9,193 nucleotides of DNA from Deltaproteobacteria bacterium. Its GTDB lineage: Bacteria; Desulfobacterota; Syntrophobacteria; BM002. The notes beneath the pieces were generated by a model, which saw only the letters and a program-made list of their open reading frames with translations, was not told the origin of the DNA and ran no database searches. Location of the stretch: NCBI GenBank assembly GCA_017861095.1, contig JAGFXI010000055.1, forward strand, positions 1-9,193. Reading direction: 5' to 3'. The position numbers and the translations under genes are program-made. Below are positions 1 through 5,756 of this stretch, piece after piece (the first letter of the stretch is position 1; every line of letters starts with the position of its first letter).

Positions 1-34
1 TGGTATTCTTGGACTCCCCTCCCCGGGGGGACTC

Positions 35-460
35 TTATCCGACTTTCCCCAGCATGAAGGAGAGCAGGAGAACGGCCAGCACCGCGCTGGTAACCGCTAT
101 GAACACGCGATCCCTCTCGATGGCGAAGGCTATGATTGAGACGGCGACGCGCAAAATCGGCGTAAGAATGAGCATGGTCAGGCCAAGGGCTACAACCGCC
201 TGCCCACGCCAGATGCGCACTCCCTCGATGACATCGCGCAGACTATGAGGCAGTGCGGCACCCGGACTCGTCAGGCGCGCGAGGTCGGCGCTCGAGCGAA
301 GGTAATCGGGGTGATGGACGAACATGAGCACCAGGCCGACAAGAATCGTAGCAAGGCTCAGTGTCACACCGAGGCGCAAGATCTCACTGATGATCAGCTC
401 AAAACGACCGACCGGCTCATCTGACGTCGTGGGTTTGGTTTTCTTTCCCCGGACGCTCAT
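35..460 (-). CDS. DUF1634 family membrane protein
   Basis: A 141-residue inner-membrane protein of the DUF1634 family, whose biochemical role is not established. After a short charged cytoplasmic N-terminus (about residues 1-28) there are three predicted membrane segments near 29-48, 88-112 and 118-138. The last two are joined by the tight turn AIERDRVF, and the stretch LTPILRVAVS (98-107) followed by that turn is the most family-typical part. The start at 460 is chosen because its ATG overlaps the TGA of the upstream TauE/SafE gene (ATGA, 457-460), which implies translational coupling. An in-frame GTG at 475 would add five residues and looks less likely. AGGGA lies just upstream as a possible ribosome site. 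DUF1634 genes are commonly found directly after TauE/SafE genes, so a role as a partner subunit of that transporter is a reasonable inference but unproven. The family call is firm; the function is open. Confidence 0.88.
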   Translation of the reverse strand: MSVRGKKTKPTTSDEPVGRFELIISEILRLGVTLSLATILVGLVLMFVHHPDYLRSSADLARLTSPGAALPHSLRDVIEGVRIWRGQAVVALGLTMLILTPILRVAVSIIAFAIERDRVFIAVTSAVLAVLLLSFMLGKVG

Positions 461-1290
461 CGAAGTCCCTTCCACAGCATCTGAACCGAAATCACGAGCA
501 GCACCACGACGAACACGAGCCGAAGCAGGCGGCTGTCGGTCCTAGGTAGAACCCGCGATCCGGCAAGAGCGCCCATGACCACGCCGGTTGCCACGGGCGC
601 CGCGATGAATGGGTCGATGTCACCCCGCACGAAGTAAACGCCCGCACTGGCCGCTGCGGTCACACCGATCATGAAGTTACTCGTGGCGCTGGAGACCTTG
701 ATGGGGATTCGCATGCCCAGGTCCATGGCCGGCACCTTGAACACCCCTGACCCAATCCCGAGAAGGCCGCTGATCATTCCGGCAAGGTACATGAGAAAGA
801 GTCCCAGGCGGGTACGGGTCACGCGATAGGCGACCTCTCTCCCTCGCGCCTCGTCGAAGTAACTTCCATGGAGGCGTAACCGATCCGCCCACCCGTCAGG
901 CGGCACCGCCTCGCCTCGCCTCTGACTCCGGCGCAGCATGGCCACCCCGGAGTAGGCGAGGGCCAGCCCGAAGATGACAAAAAGCCAGCGGCTGTGAATA
1001 ATCCCGGCGATAAAGGCACCCGTTATCGCTCCGGTGGTCGTCCCCAGCTCGAGCAGCATCGCCACGCGGAGGTTGGTCAGCCGCTCCTTCACGTAGGCGG
1101 CCGCCGCACCGCTGGAGGTAGCGATTACTGATACGATCGAGGCGCCGATGGCATAGCGAATGTCTATGCCGTAGAGGAGCGTGAGGGCCGGCACGACAAC
1201 GACTCCGCCGCCCAGGCCGACCAGAGAGCCGAGGAAACCGGCTCCGACCGAAATGCCGAGCAAGGTCAGCGCAAATTCTAGCGGCGACAT
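457..1290 (-). CDS. TauE/SafE family sulfite/organic anion exporter
   Basis: A 277-residue polytopic inner-membrane transporter of the TauE/SafE (formerly DUF81) family. Members export sulfite, sulfoacetate or other small anions; the substrate here cannot be read from sequence. The protein shows the family's internal duplication. The first repeat opens with GSLVGLGGGVVVVPAL (21-36) and the second with SGLLGIGSGVFKVPAM (174-189). Each is followed by a conserved small-residue helix, GASIVSVIATSSGAAAAY (49-66) and SSATSNFMIGVTAAAS (200-215). A polar region of about 40 residues (120-160), rich in Arg and acidic residues, separates the halves and is probably cytoplasmic. Length is typical of the family. 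The ATG at 1290 is supported by GAGGTG (plus-strand 1296-1301) five nucleotides upstream. The stop overlaps the start of the DUF1634 gene, so the two form an operon. The family assignment is confident; the specific substrate is not assignable. Confidence 0.93.
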   Translation of the reverse strand: MSPLEFALTLLGISVGAGFLGSLVGLGGGVVVVPALTLLYGIDIRYAIGASIVSVIATSSGAAAAYVKERLTNLRVAMLLELGTTTGAITGAFIAGIIHSRWLFVIFGLALAYSGVAMLRRSQRRGEAVPPDGWADRLRLHGSYFDEARGREVAYRVTRTRLGLFLMYLAGMISGLLGIGSGVFKVPAMDLGMRIPIKVSSATSNFMIGVTAAASAGVYFVRGDIDPFIAAPVATGVVMGALAGSRVLPRTDSRLLRLVFVVVLLVISVQMLWKGLR

Positions 1291-1517
1291 GTTCCCACCT
1301 CGTTGCTCCCTCCCATCTCAACGTAAGCCCCGCGATCGGAGCATTCCTCCCTCCTGCGGATGGCACCAGCGCCCGTTCTACCGGGCATTTTGGCGATACG
1401 AGGAAACGGAACCACTCCGAATCGAATCTTCTGGCACGCGGCCGACTCTGTTTCGGGGCCGGGCACGTAGCGTCATCACCGCCCCTTTCCCTGACGCCCC
1501 CATGCTTCTATTCTCCA

Positions 1518-1546
1518 TTTTTATACTTTCGCTCAACTCAGTGCAA
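1518..1546 (-). promoter_or_regulatory. Possible sigma-70 promoter for the TauE/DUF1634 operon
   Basis: Reading the minus strand, TTGCAC (1546-1541) and TAAAAA (1523-1518) are 17 nt apart in the most AT-rich patch upstream of the TauE/SafE gene. TATAAA overlaps the second box but is only 15 nt from the first. If used, the promoter would leave a leader of about 220 nt before the start at 1290. Both boxes deviate from consensus, so this is a weak candidate. Confidence 0.25.
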
Positions 1547-1800
1547 GCGTCACCTTCTGCATCTCTCCGGTGAGTTACGCTTTCATCTCTTTTCCACACT
1601 CTTGCCGCCGCCGGGGTACCTTCAAGACGGCGGGATCACTTCCGGCCCTCGGGCCGAGACCAATGCCTTGTGTATATCTCAACCACCGATTTAATACCCC
1701 ATGAGAGAAAGGAGAGCAGAACAGCCACTGCGTGATGCGTTGGTATATATCTCTGACCCACTGCTGCCTATACCGCGAGGGGCAGCCCGGGATACGCCTG

Positions 1801-1850
1801 CTGGCATTGGAACCGAGAAGGCGGAGGGACCGCCTCGCCGAGTATGCCAG
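1801..1850. other. 50-nt structured inverted-repeat element
   Basis: CTGGCAT (1801-1807) pairs perfectly with ATGCCAG (1844-1850). Inside it, GGCGG (1820-1824) pairs with CCGCC (1830-1834) across a 5-nt loop, and CGA just before that can pair with TCG just after it across a GAA bulge. On the plus strand the element ends in GCCAGGAGA, loosely like a cobalamin-riboswitch box, but the rest of that riboswitch is not visible. The strand and function are unknown. It may be a structured RNA or chance pairing in GC-rich DNA. Confidence 0.35.
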
Positions 1851-1924
1851 GAGAGGGCCCGTATGCGGTCTCCGCTTCTCTCGTTCGTTTTTCCGTTTTG
1901 CAGAGATCCTGGCTATGCTCCGGG

Positions 1925-1967
1925 AAACAAAAAAGCAAGGAAGCACGCGAAAACGTGCTTCCTTGCT
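1925..1967 (-). terminator. Strong intrinsic terminator, minus strand
   Basis: AGCAAGGAAGCACG (1934-1947) and CGTGCTTCCTTGCT (1954-1967) form a perfect 14-bp stem around a 6-nt loop. On the minus strand the stem is followed by six T, a G and three more T (1934 down to 1925), the classic rho-independent pattern. On the plus strand there is no T tract, so the signal is one-directional. It lies about 115 nt after the stop of the small secreted-protein gene (2082-2402) and is the obvious end of that transcript, insulating it from the TauE operon further down. Confidence 0.88.
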
Positions 1968-2081
1968 CCCAGGGCGGCACCGGTCTACCTTCTCTCTCCT
2001 CGACCCAGGAGCCGAGTTTGTGATCGGTTACCCGATACCGCCTGCTGACGCCTGGTTCGTACTCCTAGCCATCGGCAACAC

Positions 2082-2402
2082 TTACATGGGGTAAACTGAC
2101 TTCACCGCGATCTCTGGTTTCTCGCCGACGTTTTTCGAGAGCTTCCCCCTGACGGCGACCTCGTCTCCAACCTCCCTCGAGAGATCTTTGCCGGTGAGGA
2201 TGTACTCATGACCGCCGCTCGTGAAAAGCGACAGACCGTGGTCAGTCCTTTCCACGAGGCCCGTAATGGTACACTTCGTGGGAGGCTGTTCAGACCACCA
2301 GTCCAAGTCCCTAGGACCTCTTGCTGCAGCCGGTCCCACCGTTCCCACCACGGCGACGAACGCAAACAGTGCAGGGATCAAAACAGCTAGATGCTTTCTC
2401 AT
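2082..2402 (-). CDS. Small secreted OB-fold-like protein
   Basis: A 106-residue protein of unknown function. Residues 1-27 form a Sec signal peptide: basic MRKH, a hydrophobic core and AAA before a likely cleavage at 27/28. The mature part of about 79 residues has one cysteine (C44) and a beta-rich pattern. TITGLVERTDHGLSLF (45-60) is followed by GHEYILTGKDL (64-74), GDEVAVRGKL (79-88) and EIAVKSVYPM (97-106). This resembles the small periplasmic OB-fold proteins in which a G-V strand, a YxLxG strand and a V-V-G strand recur, but I cannot name a characterised relative. The start at 2402 is chosen because AGGAGG (2410-2415) lies seven nucleotides before it; the ATG at 2408 would sit only one nucleotide from that site. 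The gene stands alone, with its own terminator at 1925-1967, and is divergent from the efflux cluster. A periplasmic ligand- or nucleic-acid-independent binding role is conceivable but speculative. Confidence 0.8.
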   Translation of the reverse strand: MRKHLAVLIPALFAFVAVVGTVGPAAARGPRDLDWWSEQPPTKCTITGLVERTDHGLSLFTSGGHEYILTGKDLSREVGDEVAVRGKLSKNVGEKPEIAVKSVYPM

Positions 2403-2409
2403 GACCATC

Positions 2410-2415
2410 CCTCCT
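2410..2415 (-). promoter_or_regulatory. Ribosome binding site that fixes the start of the secreted protein
   Basis: A full-consensus AGGAGG on the minus strand, seven nucleotides before the ATG at 2402. This spacing excludes the in-frame ATG at 2408, which would leave a one-nucleotide spacer. Confidence 0.85.
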
Positions 2416-2462
2416 TTGGCACGGCGAGTGAGGCAGCCCTCGCCAGCCGTTCCTTGTCTACA

Positions 2463-2480
2463 CCCGAGGAAGTTCCCGGG
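2463..2480. repeat. Imperfect 18-bp palindrome upstream of the secreted-protein gene
   Basis: CCCGAGGAAGTTCCCGGG is nearly its own reverse complement: four outer base pairs, one mismatch, then mostly paired towards the centre. It lies about 60 bp upstream of the start at 2402, a position that would suit an operator. No regulator is encoded in the window, so this is only a candidate. Confidence 0.3.
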
Positions 2481-2845
2481 CGATTGATACTCGAGATGCT
2501 CTTACTTTAAGCGTGGAGAGCGATGTTCCGTTATCGGGAGCGGTCTGATTTACCGGTAGGAGTGAGGAGGACTCAGCTGTCGGTGTTTGTCTGACATGGA
2601 CGAGGCACAGGAGGTGAGAAGCGCCAGGTCTCCGAGGGTATGGAATACTGCTGCCTGCGCGGGCGCGAGGCATCCGGGTAGTAGAGGCGCCTCAAGTCAT
2701 GGCGGGCGGTCCGTTGCCTATGGGGAAGGATGTTATCTGGGGGCGCCCGCTGAAAGCGTCATTTACTCTCGCGCCAAGGCCGAAACCGGATCAAAGACCG
2801 ATGTGACACAGACGGATCACCCTACTGACTTCCGAAAACCCGGCG

Positions 2846-2890
2846 TGAAGGTCTGTCACGCGTGCCGGAGTCGACTGACCAAGACCTTCA
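2846..2890. repeat. 9-bp inverted repeat abutting the efflux promoter
   Basis: TGAAGGTCT (2846-2854) and AGACCTTCA (2882-2890) are exact reverse complements separated by 27 nt. The right arm ends three nucleotides before the -35 box of the efflux promoter. Between the arms lie two 8-bp palindromes, CACGCGTG (2857-2864) and AGTCGACT (2869-2876). The arrangement suits binding of an activator or repressor upstream of the promoter, but no protein can be assigned. Confidence 0.4.
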
Positions 2891-2893
2891 GCC

Positions 2894-2921
2894 TTTACAA
2901 GAGGAGAACCTTCCCTATAAT
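2894..2921 (+). promoter_or_regulatory. Sigma-70-type promoter for the efflux cluster
   Basis: TTTACA (2894-2899) and TATAAT (2916-2921) are separated by 16 nt. The -10 box is perfect consensus and the -35 box differs at one position. Transcription would start near 2928, giving a leader of about 100 nt before the channel gene at 3032. This is the best promoter match in the window. Confidence 0.75.
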
Positions 2922-3031
2922 AGATTCAGTAAGAGCCGCTTCCCCAGAGCTTCCGCCCGTCCGTGTTGCGGGTTCATCCCGGAGGCGTTGGGGAGCAAGC
3001 CCGCCGGCTACATCATTCCGCGGAGCACATC

Positions 3032-4417
3032 ATGACCCGACGGTTTTCTCAGCTCGGACTCTGTTTGACTCTAGGCGTCTACCTCTACCTGGCCGGGGTG
3101 ATGCCGCTCCGGGCTGGCGTGACCCTTGAAGTGGGTGAACCGGAATCATCCCTCACGTTGCAGCAGGCGGTCCAGAAGGCGCTTGTCACCAGCCCGAGAG
3201 TGAGCGCGGCTCAATCCCAGGTGGAGGCCTCCGAGGCACGCCTCGCCGGGGTGCGTTCCGGCCTCTTCCCGAAGCTCGACGTTATCGAGGAGTTCAGCCG
3301 CACCAATAATCCTGTCGGAGCCTTCAGCGCCAAGCTGAACCAGGGGACCTTCACCCGCGCCGACTTCGATCCGTCCGTCCTGAACAGCCCCAACGCCCTC
3401 AACAACTTTGCCACGACCTTCTCCGTTACCCTGCCCCTCTTCGACAGCGGCCAGACCTGGATCGGCCTCGGTCAGGCCGGGTTGGACAAGAGAGCAGCGG
3501 CCATGGCGGCCACCCGCACACGGCAGGAGGTAATCGCCGAGACCGTGATCGCCTACACCGGAGTTCAGGTCGCCCAGGAGCGCCTACGGGTGGTGGAACA
3601 GGCCCTGGACACGGCGAGGGCAAATATGAAGCTGGTCCGCAGCCGCCTGGAGAGCGGGCTCGTGGTGAAGAGTGATCTCCTCCGCGCCGAGGTGCGGGTA
3701 GCTGAGCTCGAGCAGGCACAGGTGGAAGGGCAAAGCCAAGTGGAGATCGCCGCTGCGGCCCTGAACGCCGCCATGGGACTCCCGGTGGAAATGGCCTTTC
3801 GTCTGGCCACGCCGCTGGAGGTAGGTCCGGAGGTGCAGGAAACCCTCGAGATCTGGACGCGCCGGGCGCTGGAGCAGCGACCCGACCTCGAGCAGGTGAA
3901 GTCCAGGGAGAGAATAGCAGCCGACGAGGTCAGCAAGAGCAAGGCCGCGCATCTCCCCAGCCTGCACCTCTTAGGTAATTACCAGATCAACTCTGAGGAT
4001 TTCAGCGATACTGCCGAGAGCTACGGAGTCGGTGCCGCGGTTCGGTTCAACCTTTTCAACGGCTATAACATTCAAGCGAAGGTGGAGGAGGCCAGATCCG
4101 GTCTCCGCCACGCGCAGGCCATGGCACGGCAGATGGAGCTCTCGGTCACCATGGAGACCAAACAGGCTTTCCTCCAGGCCCAGAGTTCCTGGCAGCGCAT
4201 CCGGGTTGCCCGGGCGGCGGTGAGCCAGGCTGAGGAAGGGTTGCGTATCGTCCGCAACCGCTACGAGAACGGGCTCTACACCATCGTCAACCTCCTCGAT
4301 GGTGAGGTGGCGCTTCAGCAGGCCCGCAGCAACTACGTCCGCGCTCTTCACGACTTCGCCGTGGCGAGGCTGAGGCTGCACCTCGCCGCCGGAGTGCTCG
4401 ACGAGAACCTTCATTAG
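3032..4417 (+). CDS. TolC-family outer membrane efflux channel
   Basis: A 461-residue outer-membrane factor that forms the trimeric duct of an RND efflux machine. Residues 1-28 form a signal peptide ending PLRA before G29. There is no lipobox, so the protein is TolC-like rather than an acylated OprM-like channel. The family's internal repeat is visible: LTLQQAVQKALVTSPRVSAA (41-60) opens repeat one, whose strand is SVTLPLFDSGQTWIG (131-145). Repeat two centres on the typical ALEQRPDLEQVKSRERIA (279-296) and AVRFNLFNGYNIQAKVEEA (336-354). Long Ala/Glu/Arg-rich helices at 155-245 and 350-450 are the coiled-coil tunnel. NRYENGLYTIVNLLDGEVAL (409-428) is the conserved late motif. The start at 3032 is chosen for the signal peptide and for GGAG (3022-3025) six nucleotides upstream; an upstream GTG at 2963 would add 23 residues ahead of it. 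It is the first gene of the efflux cluster, behind the promoter at 2894-2921. Confidence 0.93.
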   Translation: MTRRFSQLGLCLTLGVYLYLAGVMPLRAGVTLEVGEPESSLTLQQAVQKALVTSPRVSAAQSQVEASEARLAGVRSGLFPKLDVIEEFSRTNNPVGAFSAKLNQGTFTRADFDPSVLNSPNALNNFATTFSVTLPLFDSGQTWIGLGQAGLDKRAAAMAATRTRQEVIAETVIAYTGVQVAQERLRVVEQALDTARANMKLVRSRLESGLVVKSDLLRAEVRVAELEQAQVEGQSQVEIAAAALNAAMGLPVEMAFRLATPLEVGPEVQETLEIWTRRALEQRPDLEQVKSRERIAADEVSKSKAAHLPSLHLLGNYQINSEDFSDTAESYGVGAAVRFNLFNGYNIQAKVEEARSGLRHAQAMARQMELSVTMETKQAFLQAQSSWQRIRVARAAVSQAEEGLRIVRNRYENGLYTIVNLLDGEVALQQARSNYVRALHDFAVARLRLHLAAGVLDENLH

Positions 4418-4640
4418 TGCCGATCGTCCCTTGTCAGTCGTCCGTTGAGGCTTAGGCATGGAGATATCGGTCGTGGTGCGGAAGTGTCCTGACGTTAACC
4501 CAAGGGGTGGAAAATCGTCTTCTTCGTGTATCTTGAGATCAGGCTTGCAGAACCGACAAGGGACTACTGACTGCGGGCCAGCACTTATCGCGTCTCGGAC
4601 TAGAGAGGGGCAGGCGGTGCCGTAGGAGACGGGGTTTACC
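4418..4640 (+). other. Gap between channel and adaptor genes
   Basis: A 223-bp spacer inside what is otherwise one efflux cluster. It encodes nothing recognisable, and I see no T-tailed hairpin that would end the channel transcript and no strong promoter for the adaptor. Its one clear structural feature is a 10-bp inverted repeat (4426-4564). Confidence 0.5.
4426..4564. repeat. 10-bp inverted repeat spanning the efflux intergenic gap
   Basis: GTCCCTTGTC (4426-4435) and GACAAGGGAC (4555-4564) are exact reverse complements, 119 nt apart. CAGTC follows the left arm and GACTG occurs shortly after the right arm. The arms could form the base of a long RNA stem or be the ends of a tiny inserted element, but no target-site duplication is visible. 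Confidence 0.4.
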
Positions 4641-5756
4641 ATGCGCTTACGATTCCCTTGCTTTCTCGCCCTCGTTTTTCTGATCGCCGCCTGCGGCGAA
4701 AAGATCGAGCCCGGAACGTCAGCCGTCTCTCGCCCCATGGTGACGGGAGTGCGCCTCGCCACGGCTCGCGTGATCAGCCGGCCGCTCGCCTACGAGGCCG
4801 TTGGCACGGTCGCCGCCAGCACTACGAGCAACCTCGCCGCGAAGGTCATGGGCACCGTTGAGCGTATTACCGTCCGAGAGGGTGACCAGGTGAAAAAGGG
4901 CGACCTCCTCCTCACCCTGGATGACCGCGAGGCAAAGGCGCGAGTGGCCGAGGCCGAGCATGCCTTCGCCGCCGCCGGGTCGGCGCGGGATGCTGCCCGT
5001 GCCGCCGCCGATCTTGCCGCCACCACCCTCACCCGCTACGACGCCCTCAAGCGCGAGGAGTCGGTGAGCGCTCAGGAGTTCGACGAGGTGGCCGCCCGGA
5101 ACCGCCAGGCTCAGGCGGAGAGGGACCAGGCCGATGCCATGGCCGTTGCCGCGGCCTCGCGGGTGGACCAGGCAAGGGTGGCCCTTGATGACACCCGCAT
5201 CGTCGCTCCTCACGCCGGTGTGATCACGGGAAAGCTGGTGGACGTGGGCGATCTCGCCACTCCCGGGCGGCCACTCCTCGTGCTTGAGACGGCGGGGGGC
5301 CACCGGCTGGACGTGGCCCTGCCCGAGGAGTACCTGGATCGCGTCCGCCTGCGGCAGACGGTGGAAGTGACGATTCCGGCCCTGAACCTCTCCGGCCTCC
5401 AGGGAACCATCATCACGATCGTCCCCGCCGCCGATCCGAAAACCCGCTCCTTCCTCATTAAGGTGAGCCTCCCTTCGGAGACGGGTGTGAAGTCAGGTAT
5501 GTACGCCCGGGTCGCCGTTCCTCTCGGTGAGAGCAATCAGGTGCTCATCCCGCAAACTGCGGTGCTCCGACGCGGTCAGCTCACCGGTCTCTACGTGGTG
5601 GAGGGCGAGGGGACAGCCCACTTTCGGCTGATCCGACTGGGCAGGTCCTTCCAGGACCAGATCGAGGTGCTCTCCGGAATTAGTGACGGTGAACGGTACG
5701 TCGTCGAGCTCGTGCCGACGCTCGTTGACGGCGCCCGGGTGGAGGCGGCGCCATGA
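4641..5756 (+). CDS. RND efflux periplasmic adaptor (membrane fusion) lipoprotein
   Basis: A 371-residue HlyD/AcrA-type adaptor that bridges the RND pump and the outer-membrane channel. The N-terminus is a lipoprotein signal: hydrophobic LALVFLIAAC with the acylated cysteine at 18, which would anchor it to the inner membrane. The first half of the lipoyl (barrel-sandwich) domain is AAKVMGTVERITVREGDQVK (67-86) and GDLLLTLDD (87-95). An Ala/Glu/Arg-rich helical hairpin covers about 97-182. The second lipoyl half is DDTRIVAPHAGVITGKLVDVGD (183-204), containing the typical RIVAPHAGVI. The beta-barrel domain (about 220-300) includes VPAADPKTRSFLIKV (261-275) and GMYARVAVPLG (286-296). The membrane-proximal part follows from IPQTAVLRRG (303-312). 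GGAG (4625-4628) is 12 nt from the start, a longish spacing. The gene's last bases carry GGAGG (5741-5745) and overlap the permease start, so the two are translationally coupled. Confidence 0.94.
   Translation: MRLRFPCFLALVFLIAACGEKIEPGTSAVSRPMVTGVRLATARVISRPLAYEAVGTVAASTTSNLAAKVMGTVERITVREGDQVKKGDLLLTLDDREAKARVAEAEHAFAAAGSARDAARAAADLAATTLTRYDALKREESVSAQEFDEVAARNRQAQAERDQADAMAVAAASRVDQARVALDDTRIVAPHAGVITGKLVDVGDLATPGRPLLVLETAGGHRLDVALPEEYLDRVRLRQTVEVTIPALNLSGLQGTIITIVPAADPKTRSFLIKVSLPSETGVKSGMYARVAVPLGESNQVLIPQTAVLRRGQLTGLYVVEGEGTAHFRLIRLGRSFQDQIEVLSGISDGERYVVELVPTLVDGARVEAAP
5741..5745 (+). promoter_or_regulatory. Permease ribosome site inside the adaptor gene
   Basis: GGAGG within the last adaptor codons, seven nucleotides before the permease ATG at 5753. 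Together with the ATGA stop/start overlap it supports coupled translation of pump and adaptor and fixes the permease start. Confidence 0.8.

Larger units (their letters stand above)
1291..1924. other. Non-coding region with GC-rich inverted repeats
   Basis: About 630 bp with no convincing gene. Open frames on both strands lack ribosome sites, have low-complexity Arg/Ser/Pro-rich translations and show no recognisable domain. The stretch contains several inverted repeats: GCCCG(6 nt)CGGGC at 1371-1386 followed by ATTTT on the plus strand, CGGCCC/GGGCCG at 1643-1656, a 50-nt element at 1801-1850, and GCGG(3 nt)CCGC at 1865-1875. AT-rich patches near 1510-1525 and 1670-1695 could hold promoters. 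No tRNA, 5S, SRP, RNase P or tmRNA signature was recognised. It separates the TauE operon from the terminator of the small secreted-protein gene and may include the leader of the TauE transcript. Confidence 0.6.
2416..2893. other. Divergent intergenic region, no gene seen
   Basis: About 480 bp between the minus-strand secreted-protein gene and the plus-strand efflux promoter. A plus-strand open frame starting at a TTG near 2587 runs through the promoter and into the channel gene out of frame, with no domain or ribosome site, and is not counted. The region holds inverted repeats: GGCGAG/CTCGCC at 2423-2444 in the secreted gene's leader, an imperfect palindrome at 2463-2480, GCGGGCG/CGCCCGC at 2702-2750, and the pair at 2846-2890. 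I found no clear promoter for the minus-strand gene. Confidence 0.55.

Noticed and set aside
10..34. GC-rich C/G runs just after the DUF1634 stop, considered as a terminator
   Set aside because: The arms do not pair well (ACTCCCC against GGGGACT is mismatched) and no T tract follows on the minus strand.
1575..1946. A 123-codon minus-strand frame, briefly considered as a transposase or intron-protein fragment
   Set aside because: It starts within the terminator hairpin, has no ribosome site, and its translation matches no family I recognise.
2050..2072. GGTTCGTACTCC, resembling a tRNA T-arm
   Set aside because: The flanking bases do not form a five-pair stem, and no acceptor, D or anticodon arm can be drawn around it.
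1732..2094. A 120-codon plus-strand frame
   Set aside because: It reads through the minus-strand terminator hairpin and into the 3' end of the secreted-protein gene, and lacks domain features.
2470..2476. GGAACTT on the minus strand, resembling a sigma-E type -35 box
   Set aside because: No matching -10 motif at the expected spacing; it is part of the palindrome at 2463-2480.
2587..3129. A 180-codon plus-strand frame starting at TTG
   Set aside because: It spans the efflux promoter, enters the channel gene out of frame, has no recognisable domain and a Ser/Arg-rich composition.
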